Made by a program: the position numbers and the translations under genes. Shown one piece after another: positions 22,265 to 35,600 of a DNA stretch of 64,000 bases; within the stretch, counting starts at the first letter, position 1; every line of letters begins with the position of its first letter. Location of the stretch: the NCBI GenBank assembly GCA_003254925.1, contig QANZ01034666.1:41056-105055 (forward strand), given 5' to 3'. The stretch comes from Chamaecrista fasciculata. Its lineage: Eukaryota > Streptophyta > Magnoliopsida > Fabales > Fabaceae. The notes under the pieces were generated by a model. That model saw only the letters and a program-made list of their open reading frames with translations. It was not told where the DNA came from and made no database searches.

Positions 22265-22460
22265 TTCTCGCAATCCCTCGTCTCTGCGTCTCCGTCGCCT
22301 CTCTCTGATCTCCGTCGTTCTCTCTCTCTCATCTCCGTCGTTTCTCTCTCACTCTCTCGTCTCCTTCGTTTCTCTCTCACTCTCTTGTCTCCGTTGTTTC
22401 TCTCTCTCTCATCTCCGTGTCTCTCTCTCATCGTCGTTTCTTTCTCTCTCATCTCCGTCG
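22265..22460. repeat. CT-rich minisatellite
   Basis: Imperfect repeats of TCTCTCTCATCTCCGTCG-like units, about six copies, inside the 21962-23269 element. Arg/Glu-rich minus-strand frames here are translations of the repeat. Confidence 0.7.
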
Positions 22461-22686
22461 AGTATAGCAGCTGCCCTTCGGAGTGTGCTGATCGTGCTAT
22501 GGTGGTGATTTAATTAGGTAGGAGTATGATGAATTAAAGGAGGAGGAGATGGACGCAATGGGAAACCAGGTTTATGCCGAAATTTTTGGGCAAAATTCAT
22601 GGGAAACAGTATCTAATTTACATAAACCAGGTTTATGGGAAACCAGCCTTGTAATTCATCCTCACTTGATGAATTGATCCTCACTG

Positions 22687-22689
<3 letters not shown>

Positions 22690-22736
<47 letters not shown>
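22690..22736. repeat. (GA)n microsatellite
   Basis: About 23 GA units in a row, inside the same TIR element. Confidence 0.95.
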
Positions 22737-22740
<4 letters not shown>

Positions 22741-23269
22741 TGCCAAATTGAAAAAAATTTCGGGTCCAGAGTGTTTTTATCTTCTCTCTCATCTGCTGCG
22801 AAACGGTGCACCATTTTCTTCGCTGGTCCACCAAATGTCGGGCAAAAATTGTACATTTTAGTCCTTTTGATCCACCATTACATAGGCCAAAATTCATTCG
22901 GTGCACCAAATCAAATAATCACCCCCCCCACTTGCACATGAAAATAATCAAGTTTTCACGTTTTTCAAGGCAAACAGTAACATATTTTGATTTTTTTTCA
23001 AGCAACCATCATATCCAAACACATTTTTATTATAATAAAATCACACCTTACTTTTTCCAACTTTTTCTTCCATTTATACCCCTATACAATTTATCAATTT
23101 CCTTACTTTTTATCCACCTACCACAATCATTACATACCCATTTTAATAATTTCACATTAAATAATCAACAATCATCCAAACACCACTACAAAAATAATCA
23201 ACTTTGATTATAATCACACTAGCTACGATTATAATCAAAACAAATTTTATTAGAAACGCAAACGAACTG

Positions 23270-24493
23270 ACCCTAAATCAAACTAACTAAAACTTACGAG
23301 TTGATTTAGATTTTACAAATTGATCGAAACGGCTGAATACCTCTATTGGTAATTACTTGAGTGTATGCCAATATCCATCTTTTCATGCTTTCTTCTCCCC
23401 TTAAATTAATTTTAATATTTAATTAGCCGACTTAATTTATTTCAACCTCTATTTTAATTATTATTGTGTTCGGTAATCATCGCAATCCTCACGTATTGTA
23501 TAAAACATCTTCATTTAAAAGAAAAACATTTTTAAATTAAATATAACACGATATATAGGTTAATATATAATTCCTTATTGCAGCATGGGTGTACGTCTCC
23601 ATTATTCATATAATTTGAGTTAATATTAGTGGGGACATGAGGAAGAAAGTGAGACAGATCAAGTATCTTATTAAAAAGAAATTACATATATAATTAATCG
23701 ATTTCCCTTCCTTTTAATAATGCTTTTGTAGAATAAATATTAATAAAATATATTTCCCAAATCAAAGCATAGCAATATCATCATGATTATGTTGCATGCA
23801 TGTCCTTTCATTTCCTTTTCTCTTCCATTTATTTATACTCTCTTCTCTTGAGTCTTAACTAATTATATATGCCTTGCTCCATAATTGTCTCAAATTCCAA
23901 GTATTACATAATATTCTGGTGAACAAGGTGGGTCAATATTAATATATATTATTATGTATAATTGTATTATATTATTATATATTATAATATTATATAGTTC
24001 GTGTGTGCAAGAGGCTATTCTATATTCTATATTATATATGGGCAGATCATATTGCTTCTTATAAAGCAAAGTGGAGGAAACATAATCTGTATTCCAATAA
24101 CAACTACATCATCATGTTATTCTCACTATCATTTTTTTAAATATTCTTTTTATATAAATTACCAAAAAAGTGAAAAATATCCGGTCGCGCGCTTATGCTA
24201 TATATAAAAGTTTCTTATTCTCAATATTGGAATTTTGGGAGAATTAAATTATAAGCAATATATATATATATATAACCAGTATAAAAAATTATATACTTTT
24301 TTGTCAATACCGGTTTATTTCAATATTTTAAAATAAAATATCAACTCAATAATCTTTCGTGAATTAAATTATTAGTTTATTTTAAAATTTAATTATATAT
24401 AATTAATTTTAAGTATAAGTTAATTATATATATAATTGTCATGGTTTTTCAAACAAATTACTGATTGCATGTTATGGAGAAATATTTTAGTAA
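23270..24493. other. Intergenic, AT-rich
   Basis: No gene seen. An (AT)-rich microsatellite-like stretch lies at about 23938-23998. Confidence 0.45.
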
Positions 24494-24771
24494 GAGTAAA
24501 CTAACAACTCTATTCCTAAAAAAATTTTGTGTTAACAATTAAATTATTAAAATATATAATTTTATCTTTTAAAGTATCAAATGATATTTTTGTTAGCCCT
24601 TTAATTTTATAGACTAAAAATTATATCATTTAATTATTTTAAGGATTAAAAAGTATACCATTTGATTATTTTAGAGACTAAATTATATTATTTAACTTTT
24701 TTAGAGATCAAAGTGTGAACTCATAATATTCCAGAGATTGAAGTATTAATTCACTTTAATAAATTACATTA
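24494..24771. mobile_element. Diverged GAGTAAACTAACA-family fold-back MITE
   Basis: The left end is AGAGTAAACTAACAACTC. Further along, TTTAATTATTTTAAGGATTA-like segments and TTCCAGAGATTGAAGT form the mirrored arm, ending TTCACTTT. It is strongly decayed compared with 10031 and 35323. Confidence 0.5.
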
Positions 24772-26309
24772 CTTGTATGCATGGCGAAACTTTTTAATGC
24801 CAAAAGCTGTAACGTAATTGATGAAGACCCCCACAGCACACAGCACCGACGGATTTGTTGTACATTTTAAATAGATATATGTGTTGTATAGCAAAAGAAA
24901 TATTGCTATTATTATTATTATTATTAAAAATTGTTTTTGCCCTAAATTAAGTTTAATTATAAAATTTTAGATACTAGGATTTTTATAATTATATTGCGTT
25001 TTTTTTTAAAAAAAAATTACTTCAAGTTAAAAAACAAACTAATTTAATGAAAGCTTGCTCATATGATTTCAGTCTACACATATCTCTCTAATCAAATAAG
25101 CATTAAAATTAACACAAAAAAATAAGCATTATATATATATATGTATGTATTGGGTTATAGTATTAACTATATATTAAGCCTAAGGAAATAGATTAAACAT
25201 ACATGAATTTATTATATCCTTGGATCCATGCAAATGTGCCCTGAGGAAGTCTCCTTTCTTTCGGGGACTTGCAGAAACAAAGACAATTTTTTCAATATTT
25301 GATCATGATATATATATATATATATATGATTTTGAGATTTTTTTTAATAATGATTGGTTTCCTGAATCATATACTAAAATATTTTTGCATGAAATATTAA
25401 AAAAATTAAAAATAATGGGAGGAAGTTAAGTAACTTCCTTATACTTCATGCTAAAAAAATCACTGCTTTTAACTATATTATATTAAAATAAAATTATAAA
25501 AATTTAAATAATTTTATCGTTTTAAAATGTAAACTTTTTTATATAAATTTAAAATTTCCATACCAATAAAAAAAACCACTAGTGTGTGTATATATATTAC
25601 AATGTGGCATGGGGTCCTTCACACATAATTGAAGATGACTCTTGAACTAATATTAATTTCTTGGGGAACATGATATATATATTTAAGAAGATTTGAGATT
25701 TTGAGGTAATGAAATCCATATTTTTGTGCTCAACTTTCTACAAATCCAATTTGATTGAGGGACTGAAATGTGACTTGTACGCCTGAATTAAATCAGCATT
25801 AAAAGAAGCAACCAGCAAACCAATTCAAACCATAATTGTGTGTTTTTTTTAAGATCCCTCAAATGTATATTTGGTTATAGACTTTTAGTTGTATGTTGAC
25901 ATATAAATTAGTTCAAAGTCAAAGATGCTCTTCGATCAATAACCATAAAAAATTAGAAGATTAAAAGAAACTATAGCGAATCATTACAAATAGGTTTTGG
26001 TAAAAAAAAAAATAAAAGCATTGCAAAATGCAAATAGGTGGTGGTCAAGTTAAGTGAAAATGTCTATACTAGTTGCGAGACATTAAAAGTAAAAAGAAAA
26101 ATTACATATTAACATTTATTTTAGGGTAAAGAACAAAATTTTTTTAGATGTACAAATGGTCTCAATAATTTAACTCATTGGTTCAATATGACCTAAAGTT
26201 AAAAAGTTTTCAAATGGTAGGGTGATATGTGATTTGTTTCGCCGATTTTACATTATAGTTTTGATATTGTTTATTGGTCTTACCAGGTCTACTAGTCTTG
26301 CATGAACTT
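24772..26309. other. Intergenic, AT-rich, no gene seen
   Basis: TA microsatellites near 25133-25141 and 25309-25327. I see no supportable coding region or element. Confidence 0.45.
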
Positions 26310-26612
26310 TGTTGGGGGATTTGGTCCCCAAGAGTGCCTCTAATGACTATGTTAGTAATCTGGTAGAGTAAGAGTAAGTGATGTCTTAGATGATCTTAGG
26401 TCTTACCTAAAGGTCTTATTTATAGAACTGAGAGGATAAGAGTTGTTGAGACTTATGTCGTTAGTAGGAGTGACACTTATTTTACTTTAATTGCTATGAT
26501 AATAATAGGTACTAGCTCGGTCAAATGTGAAATAAGATGGAGAATCCGACCACTTGGTTAATTAGGAGGGAGGCCTCATGCTTAATGGGCCTGGGTAGTC
26601 AGACCCGGTACA
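26310..26612 (-). mobile_element. Gypsy-like LTR, probably solo
   Basis: On the minus strand it runs from TGTACCGGGTC to GGGGACCAAATCCCCCAACA (TG...CA ends) and has a TATA-like TCTATAAATAAG inside. Neither internal region nor purine tract is present, so it is a lone LTR. Flanking pentamers are similar but not identical. It is related in its U5 end to the remnant at 20340-20450. Confidence 0.55.
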
Positions 26613-27020
26613 ATTTAACTCAATAATTTTTTTAATTGTTTTTCTTTTTTAATTTTTGAGAGTATGTATATCTCTTATTATGTGTTTTAATTGTACATAT
26701 GACATTAAAAATATCTTGAAACAAACTTTTTAAATGCATATAACTTGCATTCAATAAAATTAAGTAGAGAGAATTATTAAGTTTAAAAGTAAGATCGACA
26801 ATTACTTTATAATTATATATGATTTTGCAACGCTATATACAAGATTTAAATATCTAATTAGAGAAATCTATGTTGTCAAAGATGAAAATAATTAAAAAAA
26901 ATTGTCAAGTCACATAAATGGAGCGTGACCCAATGCCATTATCATTTAACAGAAATGCTTGATGTGATCTAATATATATGCATAATAAGGGAAAATTAAG
27001 ATAATTAACAAAATAATTAG
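26613..27020. other. Intergenic, no feature seen
   Basis: AT-rich; nothing supportable. Confidence 0.4.
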
Positions 27021-27025
27021 TTACT

Positions 27026-27621
27026 TGATGAACTTGGCGGGGTTATTACCTGGTTCGGTGAGGCAACTCTGTGTCAAAGGTCGCCTGCAAGTTAATGAAC
27101 GCACAGGGATGACCCTGCGATTCACCTCCGATGCTTAAGTTAGTAAGGGATATGTGCTCAATAATCTCAATTGACTGAGTAGAGAGCGTACCTTTTCCAG
27201 TGTGAAGGGTTAACCTTTTATACTGGCTGAGGGTGATCTGGCGTGATCTTGCCATAAATGCCTGGATGCTTAATTGTGATCCTGGCCGATCTGATTGTGA
27301 TCCTTGGCTCCCACGTGATTTCCTTTTCTGTGAAAGGTGCCTTGATGGCTAAGGCGCTATCAAGGGGAAGCATTTCTGAGTGATTTGCCTTGATTGACAG
27401 TGGATCCTGATCGATCCTTGATTGGCTCCTGATTGATTCGAGGAACGTTTCCTTATTTGTTGGTGCGTGGGCGCCCACACCCTTCGTGATCGTGGGCGTC
27501 CACATCTGATGGAGAGATATAGGGCATTCACACCTATGTGATCCATCTGGTGGGTTTGTAGCCTGCTGGATCAAGGGCATACTCTACTATTTGGGCCTCC
27601 TAATTATTGGACCTATTATCA
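27026..27621 (-). mobile_element. Solo LTR, gypsy-like, 596 bp, perfect 5-bp TSD
   Basis: Plus-strand ends TGATGAACTT and CCTATTATCA give TG...CA termini. The perfect direct repeat TTACT flanks it (27021-27025 and 27622-27626). On the minus strand the order is promoter-like: TATAAAAGGTTAACCC, then CTTAAGCATCGGAGG, as in plant gypsy LTRs. With both duplications intact and no internal part, it is a solo LTR left by recombination between two LTRs. Confidence 0.82.
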
Positions 27622-27626
27622 TTACT

Positions 27627-29716
27627 TGAAAGAAGAAACTTGTCCAAATGCACCCTCTTTCTTTCCTTGTGCATTGGACCCATGTCCTATTTCCAACCAC
27701 GGTATATTGAAGCTTTATTAATTCAACCAACGGTGGCTTCCTGTAAGGCGGTTGCCGATACCTTACAGCTATACGCTAATCTGGCCGGACAGGAGGTCAA
27801 CAAGGCAAAATCAAAGATCGTCTTTTCTCCTGCTGTTCCTAGACTCCATAAGAAATTGTTAGCCTCCACCTTCGGCATCTCTTACTCGCCTTCACTAGGA
27901 AAATACTTGGGCTCCACCCTCGATCATCATTCATCCACTGCGGATATCTTTAAGGAACTCCTAGACCGTTTCAACTCTAAGCTAGCAGGATGGAAATAAA
28001 AACTTCTTTCTCAGGCAGGCCGCCTCACTCTTGCCTCCTCGGTGCTGCAAAGTCTCCCCTCTATCAGATGTCCATCTTCAAGTTTCCTCTTTATATGGGC
28101 CGGAAATTTGACTCTACTATGGCTAATTTCTTTTGGGGTTTTCGTCATGACAAGCCGAAAATGCATCTTTCAGCTTTTGCCAACTTGGCTCGGCCTAAAA
28201 GTCAGGGTGGCTTAGGTTTGCGATCTTTCAGTCTTGTCAACCAGGCGCTTCTAGCTAAGCAGTACTGGAATTTGTATAATAACCAGGGTTCCTTGAGCAG
28301 TCGCTGGCTCATTGGTAAATATTTCCATGGCTCCCTGCATCGTGATATGGTCCTTACTACCCAACCTTCCCGAGTCTGGAAAAGTATTGCTTCCTCAAGC
28401 AAGCTCATCACTGATAATCTCAAGTGGAATGTTGTCTCGGGCTCTCTTATTCCTATTGGTTCTAAGTTCTGGTGGAAACCCCTTAATTCCTTTCCTCCGG
28501 ACTTTCAATTGGTCAGTGATCTCCGCACTTCCCCTCATGGGGGGTGGGATGCCCAGAAAATCCTTCGCTGTTTTGACCCGGCTTTGTTAAACAATATTCT
28601 GAACACCCCTCTGGCTTTTCACAACGGGTCTGATCGCCTTATTTGGACTGCATCACCTAGTGGTACTTATTCAGTGGCCGCGGGCTACTCCCGGTTGCTC
28701 TCCAATCAAGCAACCTTGACACCCATTAGGGATCATGGTCTCCGGTGGGAGGTCTTTTGGAAGATCAAGGTTCCTTCAAAAATCCTGGTTTTTGTTGGGA
28801 AGCTTTATAATAATGCTCTTCCCACTATTGCCTCTCTTAGGCAACATCACTTGCCGTTGCAAGGGGGATGCACCTTCTGTGATAACGAATGCGAGGATTG
28901 TGAGCACCTATTTCTCTTGTGTCCATTTTCAAGGGCAGTCTGGTTTGGGGCTCTGTCGTTAACCTTCCACACCTTTTCCCAGGATCTGTCTATTAAGGAC
29001 TGGCTGAAGCGCCTGGTAGACTATTCTTACACAGCGGAATCCCCCCTGGCACCTTCGATTGGTTTCATCTTCGTCATCCTATACTTTATCTGGACAGCCA
29101 GAAACAAGCACATCTTCGAAGGACGCCCGGCGAACCCCGGTCAGGTTATCACCTCAGCCCAGACCTTTTGGTCCTCCGTAAACGATGTGATCATTCACAA
29201 GGCGGATCTTCTTCTCGGAAGACGGCAAAGATTGGTGTCTCACGCCTGGAAGACTTATCACATCTCCAATACACAGGTTCCTGCCATCTTTTTACTGGTT
29301 CACAAGTTTCGAAGGACATCCGCTATCTACTTTCTTTTCTTTGTCCAGGGCCGGTGCTGTCTGTTAGGAAAGCAATCCAATCATCGGCATTTGGACCGCC
29401 AGTTATTCACCTTTACTGTGTTACGACAAATACTTATGCATCAGGCTCACTTTCCCCCTACCAGAATCATTATAGCATCCAACAAGCCTGGCATGATTTG
29501 CATAGCTTCTTCGCAGGCTAAGCCCAAAGCCCTGCTGTTACCAGTTATCCATGACATCCGATATCTCCTCAAGGAGGGCTTCCTCACTGGTCGTCATACA
29601 CTTTCGCAGAAGGACTTCTATCACCTTTTTAGGACTCTGGCCCCGTCACCCTCGGTTATGCTTGGGTTAGACTCTCTTATTACCCTCTAGTTTCTGTTGT
29701 TTGTAATCAAAAAAAG
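27627..29716 (+). mobile_element. L1-like LINE, 3' part, 5'-truncated
   Basis: Non-LTR retrotransposon. The C-terminal end of the reverse transcriptase is readable (ANLAGQEVNKAKSKI near 27779-27823; FGISYSPSLGKYLGS near 27872-27916), followed by the usual downstream stretch (MSIFKFPLY, MANFFWG, PKSQGGLGLRS). A zf-RVT domain lies at about 28745-28940 with a CTFC...CEHLFLLCPF zinc-binding pattern. One in-frame stop follows LAGWK at 27996 and one frameshift lies at about 28047; from there a frame runs open to 29690. Endonuclease and most of the RT palm are missing. The 3' end has TTTGTAATC then an A-run (29707). No target duplication found. GC-richer than its surroundings. Confidence 0.85.
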
Positions 29717-30076
29717 ATAGAGAGAATATATATATATATATATAATACACACACATGGATTCTTACTATAGGTGAGCTAATTAGATCCCTCTAGATTTAG
29801 TTTAATTAATTGACTAGGTCCTCACAGATTTCAATGTTATTATGACATTATATACTATACTCCACTTAAATTATACTTTAATTAGTCCCAAGTTAATCTC
29901 TTTAATTTTTGTTAATTTTGATTATTTGCAATTTTTTTATTGTTACTATTTTTCTTGTATTTAATTATTAATTAGATTGTAATATGATATTATTAGTTAA
30001 TATGTTGACAAAAGACACTATTAATTGATGATATATATTATTGATAATTAATAATATGATACTGTTTAGTGATGAC
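29717..30076. other. Intergenic, AT-rich
   Basis: (TA)n microsatellite at about 29728-29743 next to the LINE tail. No gene seen. Confidence 0.45.
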
Positions 30077-30432
30077 CTATGAAGTATGAATACTAATACG
30101 AATACGGGATACGACATAGATATGGATACAAGCACAGTCACACGTCAAATTTTTAAAATTATATAACACATGACACGACATATATTAATATATATATAAA
30201 TAATTAAAAATATATAAATTTTAATGAAAATTTTAAATGTTACTATATCTATTCATAATGTATGTCATATGTGTCATTATTTTTTATTGTTTGTCATGTT
30301 AAAGTTACAAAAAATTAATTTTATATTTTAAAATTTATAAATATGTGTCGTATAAGTGTTATACGAGTGTCGAACATAAACATATATTTAACACAATACA
30401 AACTTTGAAAATGAAATGTTCATGCTTAATGG
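30077..30432. mobile_element. MITE, second copy of the 7796-8100 family
   Basis: The left end CTATGAAGTATGAATAC matches the family terminus. The interior 30240-30380 is the reverse complement of 7850-7970. The flanking octamers GTGATGAC (30069-30076) and CTGATGTC (30433-30440) agree at 6 of 8. A 76-residue plus-strand frame starting at 30345 falls largely inside it and is not a gene. Confidence 0.68.
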
Positions 30433-31208
30433 CTGATGTCCAAATGTCACTATTTCATACTTTTTTTATTGCAAAAGGAAAAAAATTATACTTGTACGAC
30501 ACTAATATGAAAAAGATGATGACTTACATTAATAATAAGGAATTTTTTAGATACAAACCTAACCTAGAAGAGTAGATGGTGTAATTTTGTTTCTAACAAA
30601 CAATTACGAAAGAATGACAGGTGGGATATGCAATTGACAAGCAATCTCACTATAATCAAAATGTCAATCATAAGAAAAAAAATACTGATTCTTTCTTTAT
30701 TTATTTAAAGTGTAGATTACCACAGTCTCACGCTCAAGTTAGTGCTAAAAGTCTTCCCATCAATCCCCATGATCTGTTTCTGTCTTTGACTGTAAAAAAA
30801 TGTGTCTTTCATTCTTAATATATATTTTGATTTATTTGACAATTAAATACAATAAATTGACTGACACTGTGCTCTATGTGCTTTGATAGTAAATGAGATT
30901 TAAGGAACATTTGCTTGTGCTCTACGATGTTTATGGAATCTACACAAACGCTAACTTGTTTGTCAAGGCAGGCAGCCTTGAACAAATACATTTTAAAGAA
31001 CTATATTTCCTCTATTTAGGCTTTAGTCCACCACAAAAGATGATATTTTCTTTTAGTTCCCAAAATGTAAGAATTATTACCACTGACGCGGTGCCATATT
31101 TTTTAGTAGGATTGGAAGTATGAGTTGTGTGATTTGAATGAATGACCATTTTAATAAATTTGATAGAAATAGTACTTACACCGTAGAAGATGATGTAGAA
31201 GGCAGGAT

Positions 31209-31312
31209 TGGTGTTGTAAAATGTTGTATAATAGAGGATCAATAATATTATATCATATGTATAGTTTTGTATATATGACACAATATTATTGGTCCTCTGT
31301 TGTACAACACCA
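31209..31312. repeat. ~100-bp inverted repeat, small MITE-like
   Basis: TGGTGTTGTAAAATGTTG at the left pairs with TGTTGTACAACACCA at the right, and GAGGATCAATAATATT pairs with AATATTATTGGTCCTC. No target duplication seen. Confidence 0.6.
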
Positions 31313-32400
31313 TAGCAGAAGATTCATAGGCCAAAAGGCAAGTGAAGAAAATTAGAGGGGAACAGATCCTTAGCAGTTCCAAGCCATGAAATTCTTGTGG
31401 AGTTTGTCCAATCTCGTATATCCGAATAATCATGCATTCTATACTTCCACGTCATCAGCTTAATTGAAATGCTTCATCTTCATTATATCTCTCTGACAAT
31501 GGCAAAGGGTGTCATAGAGCTACATTAACAACTTAGCATTTGTGAATTGTGATCCTGTATCTGGCAAGGAATTTGAGGATCCATTTTGTGATTTCACTTC
31601 CCTTGGTTTGGAGATCATCATGTCATCAACAGCATGTGTGTTCATTTAAAACAGAGTGAGGGTAGTTAATGTGCTTTGTGTTGTTTTCTTTTCATAATTG
31701 AACAGAGTTAAACCCAACAAGTTTAAAGTTGAATTGATTCAGTATTTTTTTTTTTATTACCTTCCAGGATCAAAATGTTATTTTAAAGATTTTTTTTCAT
31801 ATTAAATTCTGACAAAAAATTATGCACTACTTGTTATTCTTCATTTCAACATCTAATCTCTTACTTTAACTTTCTCATTCAATCAAGTTTTAATCTAATA
31901 AATTTATTATATACTTTTAATACTTTTTTTTGTTTATCTTTTATTATATTACATTGAATATATTATTTTTAATTTATTTATGTATTACTGACCCCAGTTC
32001 AATTTTGGACCATTAAACCTTGAATCAATTCTTCAACTGATTTGACTAGTCTGGCTTTTAAAACCTTGGGCACACTCATCCTCCAAAACCTGAAATTTTG
32101 GCTTTTGCCTTCTGTGTAAGGGTGAAGGCATAATAAATATTAAGTAGGAAAAGAAGGAAAAGAACATGAATCTTGCCTTGAATCTTTTGCCTTTTCCTTT
32201 TGAGGAGTGAGAATTAATGTACTAATATATGAAACTTGAAATGATTACTTCCATTTGACGAATTAATAGTACAAGGCATACAATCCAGTGCTACATCTAT
32301 TTGATTCACTGCAGTCTGTAGGACACCCTACCAAAAGCATATGCTTTACATATTGCAGCCTAAACTGCAGCAACATTAGTAAAAAGCTCGTTTATTGGTA

Positions 32401-32580
32401 GAAAATACCTCATCTTATTATTGGTATAATTCCATCTTATTAATACAACATTAGAAAAGCAATAAATTAATATGATGATTGGTAGAGTGCAACATTAGCA
32501 ACATTAGAAAAGACATGAAGAAAATACCTCATCTTATTATTGGTATAATTCCATCGCACATTAATATGATGATTGTACAA
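32401..32580. repeat. Local direct duplication, 119-bp offset
   Basis: GAAAATACCTCATCTTATTATTGGTATAATTCCATC-type blocks start at 32401 and 32520. AACATTAGAAAAG and TTAATATGATGATTG also occur twice, so a segment of about 120 bp was duplicated in tandem. Confidence 0.75.
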
Positions 32581-32668
32581 GCAATAAATTTGTTTCCAAA
32601 TTTCTAAAGAGTGAGTTGACAAAATAGTGTACTCTACTAGGTGGAGTCAAGAAGGGCTTGCAAAATAA

Positions 32669-35600
32669 CTACTGTTTCACCATGAAGGAACTCTTACAAC
32701 TACAACCTCCAACTGCACTGGGGTTTTCAGTCACCTGCACATGAAACCAATAACTAACTGTAATTGATCATGGATTACATACCATAAATGGACCTTTAAC
32801 TTTATATGATACATTTATGCCACCTCCACACAGTTGATAATATCTGATTGTGTCAATAAAAAATGCTTAATAAGTGAACTACCTACATAATATCCCGGTG
32901 CATCGCATGGCGATGGCATAGCTTTGATTGATTACAAGATGTCACAATTATATAGAGAATTTGAAGTTTCTATAACAAAGCTTATGACAATCTCAAAGCT
33001 AGTTTCCAGTCTGGATCTGATTATAACTATGGTCCTAATTTTCATCAAATAATTTCTCATTAATCATTTAAACTATCAGCATCAGTCATTGATAACATTT
33101 CCTAGCATAGGCTGCCGTCAGGGTCCTTTGTACTATAAAGCATGCAGTGGCAAGGGAGCCTGGGATTTAGTAACTTGCAAAGGTTCTCTGATCTTTCAGG
33201 ATTCAACTAGAAAATGATTTGAATTATTTTAGTTACCAGAAAATCAATGTAATTTTTTCATGGATAAAGTTCCAATCCAAGGGGAAACACATCCTGGGAA
33301 GCTAAAAATAATAGTGTAAAAGATATTTATCATGTTACAACTTAACAATAAAGTTGAGTTTCATGCATCAGAATGAATATAAAGATAATTTTAAATAAAA
33401 ATCAAAAGTGTGCTTGACTTACTACAAAAGCTGAACGTATTAGCTCCTCAACATAATCTACAGTTGCTCCTTTTACAAAGTCATATGAAATATTGTCGAC
33501 GACCAATTTAATACCTTCCCTCTCAAAAATTCTGCCAATATAAAGAGTAGTCAAAGAAAGTGACTAGCATATCCATGCACATAGACTGAGATCCTTCAAA
33601 ATCCAAAGTGAATATTGTACTTAATATTTAAGATGATTACAGTGCGCATATCTTAACCCTTAATAAAAGTTGGAATGATTACAGTATGATTACTAAAAAT
33701 GTTTTCTCAAAATCACAAATATATGTTTCAGTAATTATGTATTTACAAGAACCAGAACAAAATTTCACGGGACAAGAAGATACCTGTCATCTGAATTCAT
33801 TTTATCATCCAGATCAAAAACATACTGGAACCCAGAACATCCACCGGTTTCTACACTCAATCGAAGCATCTTCCCATCTGCTGACGATTCATTGTCTACG
33901 AGTTCTTTCATTCTCTGTTGATCAATCAATAAATTACATAATTACATTGGTATTGATACTTGCAGTTCTGTACATGTAGCAGAAGAGTGAGCATGGTGAG
34001 AAGGTCTATCGTTACAATTTTATCGGATTCCCCAAAGGGATGTAGTGAGAATGTCTATCAAACATATTAAGTGTTATACAAAACACAACTGTATCAAATC
34101 AGAGAACAATAAATAGTTCAGATTTTTAAACATATTTATCATCTGTTAACAAGATTTTAACAGTAAAGTAATCTTGCAGCAACTCCTCTAGCTGGATACC
34201 TAGGAGTACTTCAGCCTCCTTCTTTGGGTTTAAAACAGGTTAAGTTTTCAAGTTGAATCAGTCATGTCCAAGAAACTTCATGTGCATCTGCAAACAGAAT
34301 AGCATGCTCTTATCATAGTTTGGAGTGATAAAGTTAGTGGTTTATCAGAATGAAATATAAGGATTTGAGGGCAGTTGCTAATCACACCTTGATAACAGGG
34401 ATCAATATGTTAATGAGGTAACCTCTACTAATTTCAAGGAGAAAAGAAGTATCCTTCACTATCAGTGATTAATATGGTTATGTTTGTGTTTCTCCATAAT
34501 AGCACATGCTGTAAGAGAAGACTAACAACTTAGAAGTTTCATCACTTGATATTCGATGTTGAGTAAATCAATAGTTGAACGCCAAATTTTTACCTTTCAA
34601 ACACAAAATCAAGGAAAACTTTATGCAACTGAAGTTACTAGGAAGAAAGAAAAAAGGATCGATACACCTTTCTCCTTACTTTATGCAATGATCAATTGAC
34701 ACAAGTAGCAACATTTCAGAGAAAAATAGGTGAAATATAACATTTTTGGTACCATTGGTTATGTTTCCATTGGGAAATCTTCTTTCCCCTCAGTACATAC
34801 TAAATCTCTTTGGCTCTTAAATATTGTAAACAATTCAGTCATGATAGAACTAGCTATATAATACACACGTGCAAAATTTACGTCCCATCCCTTGCCACCC
34901 CTCAGGTAACCTTAATAGTAATGTGATACACTGGTGGGGAGGTGCGAAGACTACAATGAGGAGTTTCACATGGAAAGGCAATAGCAAAGTTATCTATGTG
35001 ATTGCAAGTTGTTGTAATGTTAGAAGAGTGTTGTTCCTTTGAATTGGTGGTAGCAACAATTCAAAAGAGCTTAAGCAGAATATAAATATGGGAAGGGTAC
35101 TGCAAAAGGAGGTATTAAAGAATTTGGTTATAGTCTTGGTCTCTTTATCAAATAAGGGATACTATGTTCTTTCTTCTATTGGTTCCCTTCCATACTTGCA
35201 TTCAAGTTAACTATGGGCAAGAGCCACGTTAGCTTCTTTCATTTTCAGATCAGTCAACAAATTCTAAAAGGATATTAACATCTTTGTCCAAAAGAAGTAG
35301 GCTTTTTCTATATATAAATTTTAGAGTAAACTAAGTAACTAACAGTTTGATTTTTAGAAGATCACCGAATTAACAACTCGGACTCTGAAAGAATGAAATA
35401 CATAATTTAGTCCTTGAAAGAATAAAATAATATGCTATTTAGTCCTTAAAAGATTAAAATAGTACATTATTTGGTCCATGAAATAAGTATATTGTTTTGA
35501 CTATCTATTTCAATTTTTCAAGGTTTGAATTATCAGCTCAATAATTTTTCAGGATCAAATTGTTAGTTTACTCTATATTTTATATGAAAAGGGAAAACGA

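Larger units (their letters stand above)
21962..23269. mobile_element. 1.3 kb TIR element with subterminal GATTATAATC palindromes
   Basis: Terminal inverted repeat CAGTTCGTTTGCGTTT on both ends. The palindrome GATTATAATC occurs twice just inside each end (near 21979 and 21995; near 23204 and 23227). The interior holds CT-rich minisatellite DNA and a GA microsatellite; reading frames there come from the repeats. No transposase. The superfamily is unresolved because I could not find a target duplication; the layout suggests hAT. Confidence 0.65.
30433..32668. other. Intergenic, 3' side of ISCA2
   Basis: AT-rich, no gene that I can support. It contains a short inverted repeat (31209-31312) and a 119-bp-offset direct repeat (32401-32555). 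The last part near 32600-32668 should be the ISCA2 3' UTR. Confidence 0.45.

Noticed and set aside
22258-22909. Arg/Glu-rich and Ser/Leu-repeat frames
   Set aside because: Translations of CT/GA minisatellite and microsatellite DNA inside a TIR element.
30345-30575. 76-residue plus-strand frame
   Set aside because: Mostly inside the 30077-30432 MITE, low complexity, no homology that I recognise.
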